DNA of 64,000 nt from Flavobacterium chryseum (GTDB lineage: Bacteria > Bacteroidota > Bacteroidia > Flavobacteriales > Flavobacteriaceae): NCBI RefSeq assembly GCF_004362015.1, contig NZ_SNWW01000004.1, forward strand, positions 1 through 64,000, read 5' to 3'. The notes beneath the pieces are model-generated. The model was not told the DNA's origin, ran no database searches, and saw only the letters and a program-made list of their open reading frames with translations. Of this stretch, positions 58,601-64,000 are shown piece by piece (within the stretch, counting starts at the first letter, position 1; every line of letters starts with the position of its first letter). The translations under genes were made by a program, and so were the position numbers.

Positions 58601-58828
58601 AATCTTTGGAAACTGGAAAACAAAGGAAAAAGCTATCTTTTTTACACGAAAAATACGCAGGAAATTTCAATCAATTTGTCTGATTATAAAGGCACTTTCG
58701 AAGTATATGAAATTAATGCTTCAACAGGAACTTTTATTAAAAAAGCAAATATCAGTGGAGGAAAACAAGTAACAATTCCACAAGTTGAAATTAAAGAAAA
58801 AGTGCTTTTTGTAGTGAGAAAGAATTAA
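55667..58828 (+). CDS. Large secreted beta-helix plus DUF6298-like protein
   Basis: 1053 residues. The start codon is GTG: only this start gives the signal peptide (to SNSVAQ at about 34) and it follows an AAGGAATAAA ribosome-binding-like run. N half (about 80-560): pectin-lyase-like beta-helix with FVPKQEEDATQKIQAAIDYV, GTLYIKKSGVVLRGSG and HIGIENILIKSTYNPSN. C half (about 610-1050): an alpha/beta domain with VAWWRGSLL, EHNYGLWYDRRMDDHERVRR, RYWYYKEDGSAYAPQGGVNL and EVYEINASTGTFIK at the end, fitting the family called DUF6298. Such proteins are seen in pectin loci, but the reaction is not known. The N half could bind or cut polygalacturonan and the C half could be a second enzyme. Confidence 0.72.
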   Translation: MNFTQLKNIISLQKDKIILSVFALLFCISNSVAQNSFPDIIKTKEGKLSFTTDNLGNQIPDFSYAGYMASEKAIPNLDNKIFVPKQEEDATQKIQAAIDYVSTLKPDKSGFRGAVLLDKGTFKVSGTLYIKKSGVVLRGSGNNENGTILLGTGLEREALIRVLGINDKVYKDSFEFNTAYTPLGTQKIQLKNTAKLKVSDEIEISKPLTDNFIKEVKMQDFGGETSWIGWKKGDWDMTWNRVVTKINGNEITLNAPLTMSLDDVFGISKVTVYSWQGRIEHIGIENILIKSTYNPSNLKDEEHRWQAISIENTRNAWVKQVNFKHFAGGAVSVLKTSQQITVEDCIATEPVSEIASFRRHTFYTEGQQTLFQRCYSEFGYHDFAVGGFGITGPNVFLQCESHLPFQNSGAIGSWATGVLFDIANIDGKALSYNNREQNGRGAGWTAANSVIWESSASKIECYSPPTAQNWAFGVWGQFAGNGHWKDVNGHITPRSLFYAQLETRLGKLPVQPFIYDLGSEASSSPSIEVAAELIKNSVTTAISLPQWIAEASKSNPININNSGLKNANDLKINDQNKVAKNTSKVKIENGLLTFDGKLIAGKETNVAWWRGSLLDNDIKKSSPHLTRFVPGRTGNGLTDKVEETVDYLTSNNIIALEHNYGLWYDRRMDDHERVRRIDDDVWPPFYEQPFARSGQDLAWDHLSKYDLTKYNDWYWNRLARFAELAEPNGQLLINQQYFQHNILEAGAHWSSSPWRSANNINSTRFPEPPPYAGDKRIFMAEQFYDITNADRRKLHQGFIRKSLENFQENSNVIQLTSAEYTGPLHFMEFWLDEVQKWKDETHKNGIIGLSATKDVQDAILNDAKRIKTVDLIDIRYWYYKEDGSAYAPQGGVNLAPRQHARKLKTGKETDNQVYRAIREYREKYPEKVILYSTDGSSRFGWPALMAGASLPNIPKIELPSFYSALSEMKLIEGNTFSDNLWKLENKGKSYLFYTKNTQEISINLSDYKGTFEVYEINASTGTFIKKANISGGKQVTIPQVEIKEKVLFVVRKN

Positions 58829-58829
58829 A

Positions 58830-58866
58830 AATTAAATCTGCCAGATCTGCCAAATCTGCGTGAAAC
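58830..58866. repeat. Single arm of the AATCTGCGTGAAA repeat
   Basis: AAATCTGCCAGATCTGCCAA followed by ATCTGCGTGAAACAAA. No inverse arm is found. Confidence 0.6.
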
Positions 58867-58951
58867 AAAAACACAAACAAAGTAAAAATTCGAGAAATTA
58901 TTGCAATTCGTGGCAAACAAAACAAAAAACACAATATCAAAATAAACCAAA

Positions 58952-60349
58952 ATGAATCTGAAAATTAAATATTTATACGCCCTTTGTATAAGCTTTTTGT
59001 TTACAGCACAAAGCGGATTTTCGCAATCTGCAAAAGGAAACCTGCCCCAAATTAAAGTTTCAAAAAACCAGCATTATTTTGTGACCGAAAGCGAAAAACC
59101 ATTTTTCTGGTTAGGCGACACAGGTTGGTTAACGTTTAGTAAATTAGACAGAGCAGGAGTAGATCAATATTTTCAGGACAGAAAACAAAAAGGATTCAAT
59201 GTAGTTCAGATTATGGTTTTGCACAATCTGAATGCAGTAAACGTTTACGGCGATGCGGCATTGATAAACGAAGATGCGGCACAACCTTTAACAACACCAG
59301 GCAGCAATTTTGATAATCCGGCTGAATACGATTATTGGGATCACGTAGATTACACTTTGGATGTTGCTCAGAAAAATGGAATCTACGTAGCCATGGTGCC
59401 AGTTTGGGGAACAAATGTTTCAAAAGGAAATAAAGTGAGTAAAGAACAAGCTCAAAAATATGCTAAATTTTTAGCCGATAGATATAAAAACAGAACCAAC
59501 ATTATCTGGTTAAACGGAGGCGATACACACGGAAACGAATTTACCGATATCTGGAACTCCATCGGAAATACACTAAAAACCAATAATTCAAAGCAATTGG
59601 TCACATTTCATCCTTTCGGAAGAACAGATTCATCAGAAAATTATCATAACGCAACTTGGTTAGATTTTAATATGTTTCAATCAGGTCACAGAAGATACGA
59701 TCAGGATACGCTGCCAAATTCTTTCAAAGAAGACAATTACAAATTCGTTCAAAGAGATTTAACTTTAAAACCAACCAAACCAACACTTGACGGAGAGCCA
59801 TCTTACGAAGGAATTCCACACGGTTTACACGACACATTACAACCAAAATGGACCGCCAATGATGTAAGACGTTATGGATATTGGTCGGTTTTTGCCGGAG
59901 CAGCAGGTTATACTTACGGACATAATGCCGTAATGCAAATGTTTAGAAAAGGCGATAAACCAGCCTACGGAAACAAAGAATTATGGACATCAGCGATAAA
60001 TGCGCCGGGTGCCGGACAAATGGTTTACATTAAAAAATTGATGTTAGATTTTCCCTATTTAGAAAGAATTCCGGATCAATCGTTAATCGCCAATCAAGGT
60101 GAAAAATACGATTATCAAATTGCAACAAGAGGAAAAAAATATGCTTTAATTTATACCTACACAGGCAGAAAAATAACTGTAAATATGGGTAAAATTTCAG
60201 GAACAAAAGTAACCGCAAGTTGGTACAACCCAAGAAACGGAGAAAAAACAAAAATTGGAATTGTAGACAATAAAGGAACCAAAGAATTTAAGCCATCAGG
60301 AAAAAAAGAAGATGGCAATGATTGGGTTTTGATTTTAAGTTCTAAGTAA
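58952..60349 (+). CDS. Secreted GH140 apiosidase-like
   Basis: 465 residues, signal peptide about 1-25. The catalytic TIM barrel (DUF4038) begins KPFFWLGDTGWLTFSKLDRA and carries Asp191 in WLNGGDTHGNE and Glu282 in TLDGEPSYEGIP, positions that fit the acid/base and nucleophile of endo-apiosidases acting on the apiosyl-galacturonan bond of rhamnogalacturonan-II. A small beta domain (KYALIYTYTGRKITVNMGKI) ends the protein, as usual. This is the best single marker in the window for rhamnogalacturonan-II use; other DUF4038 members act elsewhere, so the substrate is still inferred. Confidence 0.86.
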   Translation: MNLKIKYLYALCISFLFTAQSGFSQSAKGNLPQIKVSKNQHYFVTESEKPFFWLGDTGWLTFSKLDRAGVDQYFQDRKQKGFNVVQIMVLHNLNAVNVYGDAALINEDAAQPLTTPGSNFDNPAEYDYWDHVDYTLDVAQKNGIYVAMVPVWGTNVSKGNKVSKEQAQKYAKFLADRYKNRTNIIWLNGGDTHGNEFTDIWNSIGNTLKTNNSKQLVTFHPFGRTDSSENYHNATWLDFNMFQSGHRRYDQDTLPNSFKEDNYKFVQRDLTLKPTKPTLDGEPSYEGIPHGLHDTLQPKWTANDVRRYGYWSVFAGAAGYTYGHNAVMQMFRKGDKPAYGNKELWTSAINAPGAGQMVYIKKLMLDFPYLERIPDQSLIANQGEKYDYQIATRGKKYALIYTYTGRKITVNMGKISGTKVTASWYNPRNGEKTKIGIVDNKGTKEFKPSGKKEDGNDWVLILSSK

Positions 60350-60360
60350 AAGACAAAGTA

Positions 60361-60585
60361 CGTCATTGCGAGGAACGAAGCAACCTCACTAACAATAAAC
60401 CATAAAGTTGATTTTGCAAATGTGGTTGCTTCGTTCCTCTCAATGACAAAAAATGAGAATAAAAGAGCGCGCTGAATTTTTCACGCAGATCTTGAAGATT
60501 TAAGCAAATGAGCTCAGATTTATAATTTAAAATTATCTGCTTAAATCTGCTTAAATCTTTTTAAATCTGCGTGAAACCAAAAGAC
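60361..60585. repeat. Two adjacent palindromic repeats
   Basis: First GTCATTGCGAGGAACGAAGC against GCTTCGTTCCTCTCAATGAC, a cousin of the TTTGTCATTTCGA family (60362-60447). Then TTTCACGCAGATCTTGAAGA against AAATCTGCGTGAAA (60478-60578) of the other family. Together they fill the 243-base gap. Confidence 0.85.
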
Positions 60586-60592
60586 AAAAACA

Positions 60593-62161
60593 ATGAAAAA
60601 TCTACTAATCATACTCTTCTTCATTACTGGACTTAACACAGCTTTCGCAAACGACGGCTGGTTAAACATCCTAAACGAAGGAGGAAATAATAAAGGAATA
60701 AAATGTACCGAAGCCATCCAGAATGCAATCGAAAAAGCATCTAAAAATGGAGGCGGAACAATTTTTTTCCCTGCCGGGGAATATTTAACGGGTGCTCTAA
60801 AACTAAAAAGTAATATTACAATTCATTTAGATTCAGGCGCACTTTTAAAATTTTCAGACAATTTTGATGACTATTTGCCGTATGTAGAAATGCGTTACGA
60901 AGGATTAGTAATGAAATCTTTTTCACCTTTATTTTATGCCAAAGATGCCGAAAACATTACCATAAAAGGAAGAGGCGTAATTGACGGACAAGGAAAAGCC
61001 TGGTGGAATGAAGTATATAGAATCGAAACCACAAAAGGCCCAATTGAGCTAACGAAATACCAAAAAATGTGGGACGAACAAAATCAGGGAATTGTATATT
61101 CTGATTATTACAAAAGAACGATCGACAAAAAGTTTTTCAGACCTTCTTTCTTTCAGGCTTATGGATGCAAAAATATTTTAATTGAAGGCGTTACGTTTCA
61201 AAACTCACCTTTCTGGACGATAAATCCTGAATTTTGTGACAACGTAACTGTTACGGGAGTTACGATTTTCAATCCGCATTCGCCAAATACCGATGGAATA
61301 AATCCTTCTTCCTGCAAAAATGTTCATATTTCAAATTGTCATATCAGCGTTGGAGACGATTGCATCACAATAAAATCAGGTCGTGACGAAGACGGCCGTA
61401 AATATGCAAGACCAACAGAAAATGTTACCATTACCAATTGTACCATGTTAAGCGGTCACGGTGGCGTGGTAATCGGCAGTGAAATGTCTGGCGGAATTAA
61501 AAAAGTAACCATTTCAAATTGTGTTTTTGACGGAACAGATCGCGGAATCCGAATCAAGGCAGCACGCGGAAGAGGCGGAGTTGTAGAAGATATTCGAGTA
61601 GATAATATTGTAATGAAAAATATAAAAGAAGAAGCAATTGTATTGAGTCTTTTTTATGATAAAAATACCAAAGTAGAGCCCGTGACTGAAAAAACCCCGA
61701 TTTTCAGAAACATTCACATGAGTAATATTACGGCTTCAAACGTGAATAAGGCGGGCACTATTTTAGGAATTACCGAAATGCCAATTCAAAACATTTCTTT
61801 CTCTAATATTAATATGGACGGAAAAGAAGGTTTTACAGTAAGTACCGCAACAGATGTCGAATTTCATGATGTAAAAGTGAATGCCTCAATAGGTTCTTCT
61901 TTCAAAATATCCGATTCAAAAAATATCATTTTAGATAATGTAGGATCATCGACACCAATTAAAGGCGTTCCGGTTATTAAATTAGAGAATGTTTCGAATA
62001 TCATGATCAATAATAATTTTCCATTTAATGCAACCGATATTTTTATCGAAGCCGATGGAAAAGAAACCAAGAATGTTTTCCTGAAAAACAATGTTTTTAA
62101 CAACGTAACAACGATAGTTAAAAAAGGAAAAGAGCTGGACAAAAAAGCAATTACAGAATAG
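60593..62161 (+). CDS. Secreted polygalacturonase (GH28)
   Basis: 522 residues, signal peptide about 1-20 (AFAN). GH28 motifs are all present: NTDG with Asp234, GDDC with Asp255 and Asp256, GHGG with His289 and RGIRIK with Arg320/Lys322. The N-terminal part (GGGTIFFPAGEYLTGALKLK, HLDSGALLKFSDNFDDY) is the classic first coil. An insert of about 60 residues near 140-190 (with TKGPIELTKYQKMWDEQNQG) may shape an exo-acting site. Substrate could be polygalacturonan or rhamnogalacturonan. It follows GH140 and precedes GH43 in the same direction, so it is part of the susCD-linked run. Confidence 0.93.
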   Translation: MKNLLIILFFITGLNTAFANDGWLNILNEGGNNKGIKCTEAIQNAIEKASKNGGGTIFFPAGEYLTGALKLKSNITIHLDSGALLKFSDNFDDYLPYVEMRYEGLVMKSFSPLFYAKDAENITIKGRGVIDGQGKAWWNEVYRIETTKGPIELTKYQKMWDEQNQGIVYSDYYKRTIDKKFFRPSFFQAYGCKNILIEGVTFQNSPFWTINPEFCDNVTVTGVTIFNPHSPNTDGINPSSCKNVHISNCHISVGDDCITIKSGRDEDGRKYARPTENVTITNCTMLSGHGGVVIGSEMSGGIKKVTISNCVFDGTDRGIRIKAARGRGGVVEDIRVDNIVMKNIKEEAIVLSLFYDKNTKVEPVTEKTPIFRNIHMSNITASNVNKAGTILGITEMPIQNISFSNINMDGKEGFTVSTATDVEFHDVKVNASIGSSFKISDSKNIILDNVGSSTPIKGVPVIKLENVSNIMINNNFPFNATDIFIEADGKETKNVFLKNNVFNNVTTIVKKGKELDKKAITE

Positions 62162-62175
62162 ACAATTCAAAATAA

Positions 62176-62236
62176 TATGACACAGATTTCACGGATTTAC
62201 CCAATTTTAATTCGTGCTAATTAGTGAAATCCGTGT
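62176..62236. repeat. Palindrome GATTTCACGGATT type
   Basis: ACACAGATTTCACGGATTTA is mirrored by AATTAGTGAAATCCGTGTTT. It is a variant of the AATCTGCGTGAAA family. Confidence 0.7.
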
Positions 62237-62249
62237 TTAATTGGACAAC

Positions 62250-63170
62250 ATGAAAAAAGTATTCATCATAGTAACATTTTGTCTTTTTGCGATTTCTTAT
62301 TCGCAGAAAAAGAAAGACTTATATCTTTTTACGTCGTTCCGCGAACCGGCAACAGAAGGTTTGTATCTGGCATACAGCGAAGACGGTTACAACTGGAAAG
62401 GTCTTGAAGGATCATTTTTAAAACCAGAAATTGGCGCAAGCAAAATCATGCGTGATCCATCCATCACAAAAGGTGCAGACGGAACGTATCATTTGGTCTG
62501 GACAACAGACTGGAAAGGCGGAAATGGTTTTGGATACGCCAGTTCTAAGGATTTAATTAATTGGTCGAAACAAGAATATATTCCCGTAATGAAAAATGAG
62601 CCCGAAGTTGTAAATGTTTGGGCACCGGAGATTTTTTATGATGATGTCAAAAAAGAATACATAATTATTTGGGCATCAACAATTCCGTTTCGATTTGAAA
62701 AAGGACAGGAAGAAGAGAAAAATAATCATAGAATGTATTACGTAACAACCAAAGATTTTAAAACATTCTCGGATACAAAATTATATTACGAACCAGGTTT
62801 TAGCGTGATCGATTGTGTAATTGTAAAAAAAGCAAAGAAAAATTATGTTTTGGTTTTGAAAGACAACACAAGACCAATGCGCAACATAAAAGTAGCTTTC
62901 GGAAAATCGCCTTTAGGACCATTCGGGAAAAGTTCAGAACCTTTTACATCCCATTTATCAGAAGGCCCAACAGTCGTAAAAGTCGATAAAAAATGGCTGA
63001 TTTATTATGATAATTACGGCGAGAAAAATTATAAAGCTTCAAGTACATCAGATTTTGTTCATTTTGAAGATGTTTCTTCAAAAATAAGTCTTCCCGAAGG
63101 TCATAAACACGGAACGATTACAACAATTTCAGAAGACGTTTTAAAAGGTTTAATAGAAAGAAATAAATAA
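62250..63170 (+). CDS. Secreted GH43 family glycosidase
   Basis: 306 residues from the ATG at 62250 (a TTG at 62241 adds only three residues). Signal peptide about 1-19 (SYSQ). Single five-bladed propeller: general base Asp69 in MRDPSI, Asp188 in SVIDCVIV as modulator and acid Glu238 in SEGPTVVKV are visible, as well as WAPEIFYD with Glu127. GH43 enzymes release L-arabinose, D-xylose or galactose from side chains. It lacks the extra C-terminal beta domain of many GH43 arabinanases. Subfamily not assigned. Confidence 0.87.
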   Translation: MKKVFIIVTFCLFAISYSQKKKDLYLFTSFREPATEGLYLAYSEDGYNWKGLEGSFLKPEIGASKIMRDPSITKGADGTYHLVWTTDWKGGNGFGYASSKDLINWSKQEYIPVMKNEPEVVNVWAPEIFYDDVKKEYIIIWASTIPFRFEKGQEEEKNNHRMYYVTTKDFKTFSDTKLYYEPGFSVIDCVIVKKAKKNYVLVLKDNTRPMRNIKVAFGKSPLGPFGKSSEPFTSHLSEGPTVVKVDKKWLIYYDNYGEKNYKASSTSDFVHFEDVSSKISLPEGHKHGTITTISEDVLKGLIERNK

Positions 63171-63352
63171 AAAATCTGCTAGATCTGCTAAATCTGCGAG
63201 AGTAATTTTTCACGCAGATTTAAAAAGATTAAAGCAGATCAGGCAGATTTTTAATTTTAGTCTGCGTAAATCAAATAAAAGCAGATTGGTAATAATTAAA
63301 ATTATACCAGCGGAAATCAGCTAAAATCAGCCAAAATCTGCGTGAAACAAAA
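63171..63352. repeat. AATCTGCGTGAAA repeats, multiple copies
   Basis: At least five GCAGAT/ATCTGC units in both directions, with TTTCACGCAGATTTAAAAAG in the middle and AAAATCTGCGTGAAACAAA at the end. Probably two or three elements inserted into each other. No gene. Confidence 0.8.
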
Positions 63353-63362
63353 AACATAAAAA

Positions 63363-64000
63363 ATGATTACTTTCCAAAACATAAAAACCAAAATCTTAAC
63401 TACAACCGCAATTCTTTTGGCTTGCACAGCTGTAAATGCACAGAATGACACAGTTCGTTATGTTGGCAAAACACTTTCAAACGTCGATTATCATCACGGA
63501 CAATTAAGTCCTGCGATTGGCGTTCACGCTACACAAATCATGCGTGCGAGCCGTGAACATCCGGGAAAAGCCGATGGTTTTGGGTGGACATACAATCACC
63601 AACCCATGTTGGCGTATTGGAATAATACGTTCTTTCTACATTATTTGAGCGACCCAACCGGAGAACATATCCCGCCGGGACAAACTTTCCTAATGACTTC
63701 AAAAGATGGTTCGACATGGACAAAACCTGAAGTAATTTTCCCGATTTACAGAATTCCTGATGGATTTAAAAAAGAAGGAGTAGAAGGCGTTGCAAAAAAT
63801 CTGGATGCCGTAATGCACCAACGCATGGGCTTTTATGTTACCTCAGATAAACGCTTATTGGCGATTGGTTATTACGGAATCGCAATGGACGAAAAAGACG
63901 ATCCAAATGACGGAAAAGGAATTGGTCGTGTGGTACGAGAAATTTACAAAGACGGAACTTTTGGACCAATTTACTTTGTTCGTTTTAATAAAAGTTTTAA
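63363..64000 (+). CDS. Secreted beta-propeller/sialidase-like protein, cut by the window end
   Basis: The open frame starts with ATG at 63363 and runs to the last base (212 codons). Signal peptide MITFQNIKTKILTTTAILLA to VNAQ. The mature part contains HHGQLSPAIGVHATQIMRAS, HQPMLAYWNNTFFLHYLSDP and an Asp-box-like SKDGSTWTKPEVIFP, followed by QRMGFYVTSDKRLLAIGYYG. This pattern fits a sialidase-fold propeller with HxxQ-type first strands. Family and catalytic residues cannot be fixed on a partial sequence. It continues the run of pectin genes beyond the window. Confidence 0.6.
   Translation, partial: MITFQNIKTKILTTTAILLACTAVNAQNDTVRYVGKTLSNVDYHHGQLSPAIGVHATQIMRASREHPGKADGFGWTYNHQPMLAYWNNTFFLHYLSDPTGEHIPPGQTFLMTSKDGSTWTKPEVIFPIYRIPDGFKKEGVEGVAKNLDAVMHQRMGFYVTSDKRLLAIGYYGIAMDEKDDPNDGKGIGRVVREIYKDGTFGPIYFVRFNKSF

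Noticed and set aside
62241-62249. TTG start for the GH43 gene
   Set aside because: Adds only three residues; the ATG at 62250 directly precedes the signal peptide.
63171-63352. CRISPR-like array
   Set aside because: The repeated units are short, both-direction GCAGAT/ATCTGC blocks without constant spacer length or cas genes; they belong to the palindromic repeat family.

Overview
The window looks like the chromosome of a Flavobacterium or a close relative in the Bacteroidota. It is AT-rich, starts with the tail of a 5S rRNA gene of Flavobacterium type, carries a SusC/SusD pair, uses A-rich leaders and TAnnTTTG -7 boxes, and has many palindromic intergenic repeats. Almost every gene serves the breakdown of pectin and the use of the released sugars.

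Layout. (1) 1-90: end of an rRNA operon and its terminator. (2) 124-9014, minus strand: a secreted pectinesterase, then an operon with a FucP-type sugar permease, a MaoC-fold hydratase, a Gfo/Idh/MocA oxidoreductase, two solute-binding-fold proteins without visible signal peptides, and two CaiB/BaiF CoA-transferases. (3) 9337-14008, plus strand, divergent from (2): SDR dehydrogenase, FAH-family hydrolase, zinc alcohol dehydrogenase, second SDR and an amidohydrolase-type lactonase. This is the outline of the non-phosphorylating 6-deoxysugar route (L-fucose or L-rhamnose via lactone, acid and keto-deoxy acid), but without its usual enolase-type dehydratase. (4) 14436-16577: bifunctional aldolase/short-chain dehydrogenase of the rhamnulose-phosphate type. 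(5) 16983-45004: secreted enzymes (beta-helix GH141-like, GH78, two beta-propellers, GH2, GH106, SGNH esterase, DUF5703/GH95-like, a PL1 lyase, GH127), a Gfo/Idh plus sodium symporter pair, and an unrelated secreted orphan. (6) 45563-64000: SusC, SusD, two PL1 lyases around a DUF3826 protein, a large beta-helix composite, GH140 apiosidase-like, GH28, GH43 and the start of a further secreted protein cut by the window end.

How it fits together: CE8, PL1, GH28 and the SGNH esterase would open and trim the homogalacturonan backbone. The GH140, GH106, GH78, GH127, GH141-like, GH2 and GH95-like set resembles the toolkit known for rhamnogalacturonan-II side chains. SusCD imports oligosaccharides, FucP-like and SSS permeases import the final sugars, and regions 2-4 catabolise 6-deoxysugars. 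No transcription regulator is encoded in the window, yet four promoters spread over 31 kb share the same 10-bp-spaced direct repeat (AGGATAG type) at a fixed distance from the -7 box, pointing to one activator encoded elsewhere.

The most unusual parts are the CoA-transferase/cytosolic binding-protein operon facing a sugar-acid pathway that lacks its dehydratase, the mirror-image promoters between these two operons, and the shared direct-repeat operator.
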